From assembly GCA_024742475.1 (NCBI GenBank), contig JANSYI010000005.1, forward strand, positions 186,001 through 250,000: DNA of 64,000 nt, read 5' to 3'. Both the position numbers and the translations under genes were made by a program. Source of the stretch: a bacterium (GTDB lineage: Bacteria; Myxococcota_A; Polyangia; Nannocystales; Nannocystaceae). Under the pieces are notes generated by a model. The model did not search any database and was not told the DNA's origin. It worked only from the letters and a program-made list of their open reading frames with translations. This document shows positions 7,837 to 15,038 of the stretch, one piece after another (position 1 is the stretch's first letter; each line of letters starts with the position of its first letter).

Positions 7837-7871
7837 GATCGTCAGAAGTCCATGCCGGATCTCTGACGATC
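7837..7871. repeat. Perfect 10-bp inverted repeat in a divergent intergenic region
   Basis: GATCGTCAGA at 7837-7846 and its exact complement TCTGACGATC at 7862-7871, spacer 15 nt. It lies between the minus-strand small gene (start 7702) and the plus-strand zinc-ribbon gene (start 7929). It could be an operator or an RNA hairpin; there is no U-tract, so a terminator is less likely. Confidence 0.55.
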
Positions 7872-7928
7872 TTGCAGCGGCTCGACGCGCCGAGCGTCGG
7901 TATCCTGTCGGCGTTGAGCGAGAGCCAC

Positions 7929-8882
7929 ATGTATGCCTGCACGGCTTGCGGTGCGGTCGTGGAGTCCGATGTCCGAGAGGTGGCCACGCGGTGTGCCTAC
8001 TGCGCCTCGCCGCTCGTGGACACCAAGCGGGCCGCGTCTGCGATCGACGCCGTCGTCCCGTTCCGGTTGAGCAAGCGTGCCGCACTCGAACGCCTACGCG
8101 CCCACATCGGTGACCGCTGGTGGACACCCGAGGCGCTGCGCAAGCTCGCGCGGCGAGGCCAGCTGCAGACCGACTCGGTGCAAGGGGTGCTCGTGCCCTT
8201 CTACGCCTACGACGCGACGCTGCGCGCCGACTACAGCGCACGTGTCGGCGTGCACTGGGAGCGCACCGAGACGCGCCAGGCCAAGACGCGCCGCCCCAAA
8301 CCCGACAAGGCCGGCGAGACGATCCACATCGAGCCAGAGCAGCCGCAGACACGCACGAAGGTCGTGCGCGAGACCGAGTGGTTCGATCTGCGCGGAAGCA
8401 TGGGCACCCAGCTCGACGGGCACCTCGTCTGCGCGTCGGCGGGGTTGTCGGGCGAGCGTGCGCGCGCCTTGGCACCCTTCGATCTCGGACGCGCTGCCGC
8501 GTTCGACCCGCGGCTGCTCTTGGGCTGGAGCGCCGAGCTTCCCTCGAAGGCCCGCCGCGACATCGATCGCGAAGCCCACGCGACCCTGTCCGACCTCGGG
8601 CGGGCGCACCTTCGAGACCAACACCTCACCGGAGACGTGCATCGGCTCCGCACGGTCGAGCTCGACGTGGAGATTCACCGCGTCCGGCTCGTCCTGCTTC
8701 CCATCTGGTTGGCCACGGTGCGCTTGGGTGGCGCGCCGGTGCAGCTCGCAATCAACGGGCAGAGCGGGCGATGCGTTGGCCGTGTGCCCACGTCGATCGC
8801 AAAGGTGGCCTCGGTGGTCGTCGCTGCGGTCATCGCCGTGCTCGTCACGCTGTGGACTCGGGGAGACCTGCCGTGGACGTGA
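7929..8882 (+). CDS. Zinc-ribbon membrane protein (TFIIB/PriA-type ribbon), copy 1
   Basis: 317 residues. The N-terminal zinc ribbon is MYACTACGAVVESD...CAYC, two CxxC knuckles about 16 residues apart. The middle is basic and contains a WxP-type core found in both copies. It ends with the characteristic INGQSGRCVGRVPTS string and a single C-terminal transmembrane helix (about 292-310). Bacterial proteins of this type are often labelled PriA- or TFIIB-type zinc ribbon proteins, but no helicase domain is present, so those names are misleading. ATG 7929 has a purine-rich site just upstream; a TTG at 7872 is less likely. The next gene is a diverged copy and overlaps by 10 nt. Confidence 0.7.
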   Translation: MYACTACGAVVESDVREVATRCAYCASPLVDTKRAASAIDAVVPFRLSKRAALERLRAHIGDRWWTPEALRKLARRGQLQTDSVQGVLVPFYAYDATLRADYSARVGVHWERTETRQAKTRRPKPDKAGETIHIEPEQPQTRTKVVRETEWFDLRGSMGTQLDGHLVCASAGLSGERARALAPFDLGRAAAFDPRLLLGWSAELPSKARRDIDREAHATLSDLGRAHLRDQHLTGDVHRLRTVELDVEIHRVRLVLLPIWLATVRLGGAPVQLAINGQSGRCVGRVPTSIAKVASVVVAAVIAVLVTLWTRGDLPWT

Positions 8883-9673
8883 CCGAGTGCGAGAACTGCG
8901 GCGGCATCGTCGTCTACGACGCGGACACCCACGGCGTTCGCTGCGTCTTCTGCGGAGACGTCTCGTTGAAGGCCGCCACGCTCGAGGAGACGATCGCTCC
9001 GTCCCATGCCGTTCCGTTCGAGGTGCCCGCCGACGACGCGCAGGGCCTGTTCCGAGCCTGGGCGAAGCGCTCGTTCTGGGCGCCGCGCGTGCTCCGAGAC
9101 CAGACCGCGAGCATCGAGCGACTCTGGGTCCCCGCGTGGCGCGTGCGGGCCGAGGTGCACGCGACGTGGACCGGCTTGGTCGACGCCCGCACGAAGAGCG
9201 GCAGAAAGCCCAAGAGCGGGGTCGCCGTGAAGGAGCGCGAGGTCTGGGTGCCAGCCAGCGCGAGCCTCTCGCACGAGGAGCTCCGCGCAATCGCTCCGTT
9301 TCGGGAGGACGGCGCGGTCGCATGGGACCCGGCGAAGGCCGACGCCCCATTCGAGGTCGGGGGAGCGTCCGCCACGACCGCTGTTGGCCATGCACGCCGT
9401 CGCTTCCGCGAGTCAGTCCGGCGAGATCTGATCCGAGAGCACCGCCTTCGCGACTGTCGAGCGTCGGTCCTGCTCGATGACGTCCGGTCCCTTCCCATGA
9501 TGCTGCCGATCTACGTGGGGTGCGTGCGGTTCGAAGACCAGCCGTGGCGCTTCGTGATCAACGGACAGACGGGACGCGTCGCCGGGCGCACACCTCTCGA
9601 CCGCACCAAGGTCGCGATCGCCGTCGCCCTCGTCCTCGCCGCCGCGCTCGCATGGCTGTGGTGGACGCGCTGA
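8873..9673 (+). CDS. Zinc-ribbon membrane protein, copy 2
   Basis: 266 residues, organised like the preceding gene: ribbon ECENCGGIVVYD...CVFC, a central region with WVPAWRVRAEV, the INGQTGRVAGRTP signature, and one C-terminal helix ending LAWLWWTR. The start is GTG 8873, 7 nt after GGGGAG; a second GTG at 8879 overlaps the upstream TGA. The pair looks like an ancient tandem duplication working as a membrane complex with cytoplasmic zinc ribbons. Function unknown. The ribbons face the cytoplasm if the C-terminal helix is a tail anchor. Confidence 0.7.
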   Translation: MDVTECENCGGIVVYDADTHGVRCVFCGDVSLKAATLEETIAPSHAVPFEVPADDAQGLFRAWAKRSFWAPRVLRDQTASIERLWVPAWRVRAEVHATWTGLVDARTKSGRKPKSGVAVKEREVWVPASASLSHEELRAIAPFREDGAVAWDPAKADAPFEVGGASATTAVGHARRRFRESVRRDLIREHRLRDCRASVLLDDVRSLPMMLPIYVGCVRFEDQPWRFVINGQTGRVAGRTPLDRTKVAIAVALVLAAALAWLWWTR

Positions 9674-9692
9674 ACGGGCTGCCGCGCGCGGG

Positions 9693-10607
9693 TCACTCGG
9701 CGAAGGGGTTGATGCCCTTGCGACGCGCAGCCGCTCGCCGCTTTGCGCTCTTTTGCTGAGCCTCGACCACCCGCTTGCGCCGAAGCTCGACGCTGGGCGC
9801 TCGTCCACGGGCGGGCTGCTGCTCTTCATGGTGCTCCTCGAACGCGCCGATGGACGCGCCGAGTTCGAAGACCGCCACTTCGCGCCGGCCCCTGGCCCCC
9901 AGCCGAACCGGCACGACGGCAGCACCGATGCCTGCCCCCACGTAGACCGCCCCGGGTCGCTCCCCGCCACGCGTGCCGTAGAGGCCATGCACGTACTTGT
10001 GGCCGACGACGCGGCCGAGGATGAACTCGTGAAGTCGAGCGAGCGTGACCTGGCCCGCGTGCGTGTGACCCGAGAACACCATCGGTACGCCGCGATCCCA
10101 GAGCGCGTCAGCCTCCTCGGCGATGTGCGAGAGCCCGATGGTGGCGGTCCTCGGGTCGAGCCCCTTCGTGGCGCGCGTGAGATCGGCGTTGCCCGTGTAT
10201 GCGTCGTCGAGCCCCACGATCTGCAGACGCTGGTGCTTGACCTCGATGCTCGTCCACGCGTTGTCCAGCACCTCCGCACCGCCCTTGCGCAACGCCCACC
10301 GAACTTCATCGGCGCCCGACCAATGATCGTGGTTGCCCAGCACGCCGAACACGGGCGCCTCGAAGCGACCGATCACGTCGACGAGCTGATCGAGGAATTC
10401 CTGGCTGTGCGCGACGAAGTCACCGCTGAGCACGACGATGTCGGGTTCCTGCGCGTTGGTGAGCTCGACCGCGCCCACCTGAACGTCGTGGGAGGTGACC
10501 CGACCAACGTGCTGATCGGTCAGATGTGCGACACGAACGCCGTCGAGCTGCTCGGTGTGGACGACCGGACCCGCAAAGCGGCGCAGCTCGAAGTCGGGCA
10601 CGCGCAC
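9693..10607 (-). CDS. Calcineurin-like metallophosphoesterase
   Basis: About 304 residues. The five metal-binding blocks are visible in order: HLTDQHVG (DxH), VVLSGDFV (GD), GVLGNHDHW (GNHD), GLSHIAEE (H) and FSGHTHAGQV (GHTH). This is the YkuE/YaeI type of phosphoesterase acting on phosphodiester or lipid-linked substrates; the substrate is unknown. No membrane helix precedes the catalytic domain, unlike many YkuE proteins. The basic tail ends KRRAAARRKGINPFAE. Start codon uncertain: GTG 10607 and GTG 10601 both fit and no strong ribosome site is seen. It is convergent with the zinc-ribbon pair and divergent from the lipoprotein at 10653. Confidence 0.85.
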   Translation of the reverse strand: MRVPDFELRRFAGPVVHTEQLDGVRVAHLTDQHVGRVTSHDVQVGAVELTNAQEPDIVVLSGDFVAHSQEFLDQLVDVIGRFEAPVFGVLGNHDHWSGADEVRWALRKGGAEVLDNAWTSIEVKHQRLQIVGLDDAYTGNADLTRATKGLDPRTATIGLSHIAEEADALWDRGVPMVFSGHTHAGQVTLARLHEFILGRVVGHKYVHGLYGTRGGERPGAVYVGAGIGAAVVPVRLGARGRREVAVFELGASIGAFEEHHEEQQPARGRAPSVELRRKRVVEAQQKSAKRRAAARRKGINPFAE

Positions 10608-10652
10608 AGTGTAGCGCCACGGCGCGGATCCACGAGCACGGTTTCCAAGCGA

Positions 10653-11726
10653 ATGCGGGCCAGATATCGTTGTGGCGTGGGCGGGAAGTGGACGGCGGTC
10701 GCGTTGATGACGCTGCTCTGCGTAGCGCACGGATGTGGCGCCGGCCCAACCTTCCTGTGCCTCGACCCCGACGACTGCGGCGTCGACGGAATCTGCGAGG
10801 CCAACGGCGGCTGCAGCTTTCCCGACGACACATGTGACAGCGGGCGACGATTCGCCCGATACACCGCGTCGGCCAACGAGTGCGTCCCGCTCGATGAAAG
10901 CTCCACCTCGACGACGAGCATGCCCTCTGGGCCCGACACCCTGGAGCCGCAGACATCATCATCGAGCTCGGGTCTTCCCACGTCCGAGAGTTCGACGAGC
11001 GCGGACCTGCTCCCGGAGACCACCACTGGCGCGGGCTCGACCACGTCGAGCGCCGATGGCACCACGACCGACGCCACCGGCAGCAGCAGCAGCGGCGGAC
11101 AGGCCCCGCTGTACGACTTCTTCGACGACTTCGAGCGCCCCGACGCCGAGGACGTCGGCAACGGCTGGGTGGAGAAGACACCCGACAGCTTCGCCCTCAT
11201 CGACGGCGGCATCCGCCGCGTCACGACCACGGGCCCCTACCCTCGCAACCTCGTCTACCGCCCCGACGAGGCGTGGACCGACGCTGAGACAACGCTCGAG
11301 CTCTCCTGGCTGGATACCTCGGAGACGTACGGTAGTCCGCAGTGCGGGCTGCGAATCCAACTCGAAGACATCGACGACCCCAACTCACTCACGGGGTACC
11401 TGCTCTACGTCGAGAGCTCGGCAGAGCTCACGATCACCCGTCAGATCGCAGGAGTGTTTACCCAGCAGTACTCCACCGACCTGTCCTCCGAGGTCACAGA
11501 GGGCCAACTCTACCGCCTCCGCTTCCGAGCGGTGGGTACAGATCCAGTCGTGCTCGACGGGTACCTCGAGCAGTGGACCGGGGGCGCATGGGAGCTCCAC
11601 ACGGAGGTCCACGGCATGGACGAGGGCATGGACCGCGTCGATTCGCCTGGGACGCTCGCCGTCGGGGGCCACCAGCAGGTCGAGCTTTGGACCTACGAGT
11701 CCATCGGGCTGGTCGTGCTCGACTGA
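10653..11726 (+). CDS. Secreted lipoprotein with Ser/Thr linker and lectin-like domain
   Basis: About 357 residues. Lipobox VAHGC, then a short Cys-rich segment (CLDPDDCGVDGIC), a linker of Ser/Thr/Gly (about 95-150) and a C-terminal domain of about 205 residues starting DFFDDFERPDAEDVGNGW. That opening (phi-DDF-R-D...GNGW) resembles the start of laminin-G/concanavalin-like beta-sandwich domains in secreted proteins; the binding target is unknown. ATG 10653 was used; GTG 10677 would give a shorter but equally good signal peptide. Confidence 0.75.
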   Translation: MRARYRCGVGGKWTAVALMTLLCVAHGCGAGPTFLCLDPDDCGVDGICEANGGCSFPDDTCDSGRRFARYTASANECVPLDESSTSTTSMPSGPDTLEPQTSSSSSGLPTSESSTSADLLPETTTGAGSTTSSADGTTTDATGSSSSGGQAPLYDFFDDFERPDAEDVGNGWVEKTPDSFALIDGGIRRVTTTGPYPRNLVYRPDEAWTDAETTLELSWLDTSETYGSPQCGLRIQLEDIDDPNSLTGYLLYVESSAELTITRQIAGVFTQQYSTDLSSEVTEGQLYRLRFRAVGTDPVVLDGYLEQWTGGAWELHTEVHGMDEGMDRVDSPGTLAVGGHQQVELWTYESIGLVVLD

Positions 11727-11755
11727 GGTTGAATCTCTCGCGTGCCGAGTCGTCC

Positions 11756-11783
11756 TTGACGGCATGACGGGCCGTGCTACGGT
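11756..11783 (+). promoter_or_regulatory. Sigma-70-like promoter
   Basis: TTGACG at 11756-11761, 16-nt spacer, TACGGT at 11778-11783. It lies 40 nt upstream of the short ORF at 11823 in a gene-poor region. Confidence 0.5.
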
Positions 11784-11822
11784 CCGGCGCCACCGGACTC
11801 GACCGGCACCTGGAGGTGCTCT

Positions 11823-11912
11823 GTGAGCCTAGAGACCACACCAATCACAACACCAGCTCCGCAAGAGTCACGCGGCTCGGTCCAACGAGGCATCTCGCAT
11901 GCTTTGTCGTGA
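11823..11912 (+). CDS. Possible 29-residue small protein
   Basis: GTG at 11823 preceded by TGGAGGTG (ribosome site about 7 nt upstream) and by the promoter-like pair at 11756-11783. The product starts MSLETTPITTPAPQ and ends in a Ser/Gly/Arg stretch: Thr- and Pro-rich at the N-terminus, no cysteine, no membrane helix. It is too short to judge coding bias. It is recorded because three independent signals (promoter, ribosome site, open frame) line up in an 870-bp stretch with no other clear gene. Confidence 0.35.
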   Translation: MSLETTPITTPAPQESRGSVQRGISHALS

Positions 11913-12250
11913 TCGCGCCGTGCTTGCCGCGAGAGCAAGGGACGTGAAGTGGAACTCGGCACCGGTCGTGCGCCGCTTCGCTCGCTAGCTCTCGAGCAGC
12001 TCCTGGGATCTTGATGTTTGCACGCCCGCTTCGGCGGTGACGTTGCACGGGCGCGTCTGCCGTGGCGACTTCTCGGATGGGAGCAGTCGGACGCGAGGCC
12101 TGACTCCGCCGAGACCATCGTTTGCGCGGGGTCTTTGGGCCACTCACCCCACCATGCCATCGACCTTGGACCTCGCCCCCGAGGCTCGCGCCCGTTTGAG
12201 TACGGGAGTGCGTTCGCCGAAGGGGCAATGCCCAGTCCCAAGAACTGCTT

Positions 12251-12348
12251 GGATTCTCGGACTCGAGCCGGGTGCTCTACGTGAGACCGCAGCGGCCCAT
12301 TGCTGCGCGACCACACCTCCCGAGCCCCCGCTTCGAGTCCGAGAGCCC
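12251..12348. repeat. Long imperfect inverted repeat in the gene-poor region
   Basis: The arm at 12251-12276 matches the complement of 12323-12348. The core TCTCGGACTCGA (12255-12266) and TCGAGTCCGAGA (12333-12344) is perfect over 12 bp, and matching CGGG and GCTC blocks extend it. Nothing else is recognisable in 11913-12392: no gene, tRNA or mobile element. It could be a structured transcript or an element remnant. Confidence 0.5.
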
Positions 12349-12392
12349 TCGGACCCCCAGCGTTTGGTTTGCCGCTCTCTCGGATTTCGTCG

Positions 12393-12420
12393 TTGTCGAT
12401 CCGCCGGGCCTGTGTATGCT
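12393..12420 (+). promoter_or_regulatory. Promoter-like pair upstream of the Asp-rich leader and aspS
   Basis: TTGTCG at 12393-12398, 16-nt spacer, TATGCT at 12415-12420. Transcription would start near 12427, giving a leader of about 170 nt before the AspRS start codon. Confidence 0.45.
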
Positions 12421-12448
12421 GGTCTCAGGGCGAACCCACGAGGTGAAC

Positions 12449-12502
12449 ATGGACCACGACGATAGCGATATCAGCGGTGATGACCGGAGGGGGCGCCCCT
12501 AA
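12449..12502 (+). CDS. Asp-rich 17-residue leader peptide upstream of aspS
   Basis: ATG 12449 with GAGG at 12440-12443 (5-nt spacing). The peptide is MDHDDSDISGDDRRGRP: six of its 17 codons are Asp (GAC or GAT) and all fall in the first 12. It ends 93 nt before the aspartyl-tRNA synthetase start. Classical attenuators use short leader peptides enriched in codons for the amino acid that the regulated gene handles, so this peptide is a good candidate sensor of charged tRNA-Asp. Candidate alternative RNA pairings follow it (12486-12491 with 12539-12544, and 12521-12530 with 12574-12583). Function is inference; the ORF and its codon content are direct. Confidence 0.5.
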   Translation: MDHDDSDISGDDRRGRP

Positions 12503-12520
12503 CATCGAATCGTTTCTCGA

Positions 12521-12583
12521 GTCGACCCCGATGCGCCGCCCTCCTACTTCGGACGCGCGCGCGCGGACAACGGCGGGGTCGAC
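12521..12583 (+). promoter_or_regulatory. Perfect 10-bp RNA stem next to the aspS ribosome site
   Basis: GTCGACCCCG (12521-12530) and CGGGGTCGAC (12574-12583) are exact complements separated by 43 nt. The 3' arm ends 12 nt before the aspS ATG and abuts the likely ribosome site (GGA at 12584-12586), so the stem could limit translation initiation. An upstream GGAGGG (12486-12491) at the end of the leader ORF can pair with CCCTCC (12539-12544) inside the loop. Confidence 0.45.
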
Positions 12584-12595
12584 GGACAGACGACG

Positions 12596-13906
12596 ATGAA
12601 CGAACAACGAATCCGCACCACACAGGTGCCCAATCATATTGGTGAAACAGTCACGCTCCGAGGGTGGGTCCACGCGATCCGCCGCGTCGGAAAGCTCGCG
12701 TTCCTCGTCCTCCGGGACGGCTGGGGCACGGTGCAAGCGGTTGGAAAGGCCACCTCGGTCGAGCCTCTCGAGCAGCAGCGGGCAGGCCCAGAGACGGTCG
12801 TGTCGATACGCGGACGCGTCGTGGCGAACACCGCAGCGCCCGGCGGCTTCGAGTTGGTCGAGCCTTGCTACGAGGTGCTCGTCCCAGTCGAAGAGGGGCT
12901 CCCCGTCGCGCTGAACGACAAGAGCCTCGCGAAGGCGAAGCTCCCGACGCTGCTCGATCACGCCCCGACGGTGTGGCGGGCACCCACGCGCCGAGCCGTT
13001 CTGCAGATCTCGGCCGCGGCGATGGCAGGGTTTCGCGGAACGCTCCACCAAGAGGGCTTCACCGAGGTGCAAACACCCAAGATCGTCTCGGGCGCGACCG
13101 AGAGCGGAGCCAACGTGTTCGGCCTCGACTACTTCGGCGAGCCCGCGTTCCTCGCCCAAAGCCCGCAGCTCTACAAGCAGATGATGGTCGGCGTGTTCGA
13201 GCGTGTCTTCGAGGTCGGCCCCGTGTTTCGGGCAGAACCACACGCAACCGTGCGGCACCTGGCCGAGTACGTCAGCCTCGACGTCGAGTTCGGCTTCATC
13301 GAGGACCACCTCGAGGTCGCGCGCATGCTGCGGACCGTGCTCGCCGGCATGACGAGCACGATCGAGCAGCGTTGTGCATCTGCACTCCGCGTGCTGTCGG
13401 CGTCCTTGCCCGAGGTCCCCGAGGCTCTCCCGACGATCTCGTTCGGGCAGGCCCGCGCCATGCTGGCCGAGGCTGGACAAGGCCCTGCGCAGGCCAACGA
13501 CTTGGCCCCCTCCGAAGAGCGCTGGCTCGGCCAATGGGCGGAGCGCGAGCACGAAAGCGCATGGCTGGTCGTGACCGGCTACCCCATGTCCAAGCGGCCG
13601 TTCTACACGCACCCAAGCCCGAGCGACGCGGGAGCGTCGAACTCGTTCGACCTCTTGTTTCGCGGCACCGAGCTGGTCACGGGCGGCCAACGCTTGCACC
13701 GCTACGCCGACCTCGTCGCAGCCGCGCGAGGGGCAGGCATCGCCCTCGACTCGATCGAGGGCTACCTCGAGGCGTTCCGCTACGGCATGCCGCCGCACGG
13801 AGGCTTTGCGATCGGCCTCGAGCGATTCGTGACCCAGCTGCTGGGCCTGGAGAACATCCGGTTGGGCACTCTGTTCCCCAGGGACACCAACCGGGCGGCG
13901 CCGTGA
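12596..13906 (+). CDS. aspS2: Archaeal-type, probably nondiscriminating aspartyl-tRNA synthetase
   Basis: 436 residues, class II synthetase charging tRNA-Asp and probably tRNA-Asn with aspartate. The N-terminal OB-fold anticodon domain (1-105) is followed by catalytic motifs: AQSPQLYKQMM, motif 2 FRAEPHATVRHLAEY, and motif 3 GFAIGLERFVTQLLGLENI, with the archaeal ending LFPRDTNR. No bacterial GAD insertion domain is present. His26 (GWVH) and Pro82 stand where archaeal discriminating enzymes have Trp26 and Lys85; the His/Pro pair is the known mark of nondiscriminating AspRS. This implies Asp-tRNA-Asn amidation by GatCAB elsewhere in the genome. It is preceded by the Asp-rich leader ORF. Confidence 0.85.
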   Translation: MNEQRIRTTQVPNHIGETVTLRGWVHAIRRVGKLAFLVLRDGWGTVQAVGKATSVEPLEQQRAGPETVVSIRGRVVANTAAPGGFELVEPCYEVLVPVEEGLPVALNDKSLAKAKLPTLLDHAPTVWRAPTRRAVLQISAAAMAGFRGTLHQEGFTEVQTPKIVSGATESGANVFGLDYFGEPAFLAQSPQLYKQMMVGVFERVFEVGPVFRAEPHATVRHLAEYVSLDVEFGFIEDHLEVARMLRTVLAGMTSTIEQRCASALRVLSASLPEVPEALPTISFGQARAMLAEAGQGPAQANDLAPSEERWLGQWAEREHESAWLVVTGYPMSKRPFYTHPSPSDAGASNSFDLLFRGTELVTGGQRLHRYADLVAAARGAGIALDSIEGYLEAFRYGMPPHGGFAIGLERFVTQLLGLENIRLGTLFPRDTNRAAP

Positions 13907-13921
13907 GGCGACGACAACCGC

Positions 13922-14674
13922 TCAACCGCGAAGCCGCGCGAAGCCGATCCGGGTCAGGATGACCCCGCGGCTGCGGTTGCCGTGCCACCCGTAGCCGATG
14001 CCGCGGCCTTCGCCATCGGTGAGGAACAGGATGGTGCCCTCGCCGATGCCCGCGCCATCGGGCGAGCGCGTGTCGTCCTCGTGGGGAAGCGACGTCGCAT
14101 CGACGATGCGAACGGTATATGCACCCGGCCAGTCCGGGACCGGATCGGGCGACTCGACCACGAAGCCCACGTGGCCCGTGTTCTTGCTCGGGAACCCCTT
14201 CGGTCGCTCCCACGCGAACATATCCCCGGGCCGCACGTTCTCGATGTCGGCGATGCGGCGCCAGCCGTCCTTGGCGCGACGCGTCGGGCTCCGCTTGATC
14301 TTCCGATAGAAGTCCCGGGCAACGGGACGGCCCTTGTCCATCGCCTTGCGCGCCTTGGGAGCCACCTTGCGCAGCATCCAGGCCGCCATCGCGGAGCAGT
14401 CCCAGATGTAGATGCCCTCCTTGGGGCGAATGCGCGTGCGGTGCTCGTAGGCGGTGTACGTCAGGTCGGCTTGGACCTCGTCCTTGAGCGTGATGAGCTT
14501 CTTACCCGGTCGGCTGGCGGGCTCGTCGCCGGACGCGCCTGCAGGCGCTTCGGGTGCCACAGCGGGCGCGGGTCGCTCGAGCCACCAGCTCGGGAGATCG
14601 CCGGCGCGACTTGGACTTGGCAGCGTCGCAAGCGCAAAGGCCAGGAGCGCGAGAGACCGTCGAAGCATCGACAT
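13922..14674 (-). CDS. Secreted NlpC/P60-like cysteine peptidase
   Basis: 250 residues. Signal peptide at 1-24 (SRA cleavage), a Pro/Ala-rich linker, then a papain-like core with catalytic-type Cys93 in IYIWDCSAMAAWM, His168 in NTGHVGFVVES and a following VDAT strand. The arrangement matches NlpC/P60 and CHAP hydrolases that cut peptidoglycan cross-bridges. ENVRPGDMFAW is the usual GD(L/M) element before the histidine. ATG 14674 begins MSMLRRSLAL and gives the signal peptide. A small gene ends 32 nt upstream on the same strand. Convergent with the AspRS gene. Confidence 0.75.
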   Translation of the reverse strand: MSMLRRSLALLAFALATLPSPSRAGDLPSWWLERPAPAVAPEAPAGASGDEPASRPGKKLITLKDEVQADLTYTAYEHRTRIRPKEGIYIWDCSAMAAWMLRKVAPKARKAMDKGRPVARDFYRKIKRSPTRRAKDGWRRIADIENVRPGDMFAWERPKGFPSKNTGHVGFVVESPDPVPDWPGAYTVRIVDATSLPHEDDTRSPDGAGIGEGTILFLTDGEGRGIGYGWHGNRSRGVILTRIGFARLRG

Positions 14675-14706
14675 GATGGACGCGCGGGCGCCCCAGAAGT
14701 TCCGCG

Positions 14707-14925
14707 CTACCGGGCCACCTGGGCGAGCAACACCGGTGCGAGCGGGATGCGATCCATCTGCCGCCCTCTGGGGTAACGATAGATCGCCCGAGGTTTCATC
14801 GGCCTCGCGCGGGCGCGCGAATAGTGAGCGACGAACTCCGCGGCCCGCTGATCGGTGTCGGGCGCCGACCGCAACCGGTCTTCGAGAGCCGCGAAGGACG
14901 GGAGATCGACGAACGACTTTGCCAC
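14707..14925 (-). CDS. Small hypothetical protein
   Basis: 72 residues from GTG 14925 (ribosome-like GGTGGGG just upstream). The product starts MAKSFVDLPSFAALEDRLRS with a balanced, globular-looking composition, and its last third is basic. It is probably co-transcribed with the peptidase gene that starts 32 nt downstream. No family recognised. Another reading frame is open across this region, so the assignment rests on composition and the ribosome site. Confidence 0.4.
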   Translation of the reverse strand: MAKSFVDLPSFAALEDRLRSAPDTDQRAAEFVAHYSRARARPMKPRAIYRYPRGRQMDRIPLAPVLLAQVAR

Positions 14926-15038
14926 GCCCCACCATGGCGCAGACGCGCCCAACGCCCAAAAAATCGCGCGCTTCCGCAAAGGCGCGGCGCTGCGGACGCT
15001 ATGGCGGGGGTTTCAGCGGTATCGTCGGTCCTCCGGGC

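Noticed and set aside
11913..12392. tRNA or known riboswitch in the gene-poor region
   Set aside because: No cloverleaf, T-loop or known aptamer pattern was found by eye; only the inverted repeat stands out.
12490..12499. GGGGCGCCCC palindrome as a hairpin
   Set aside because: It is a perfect palindrome with no loop, so it cannot fold into a stable hairpin as such; it overlaps the end of the leader ORF only.
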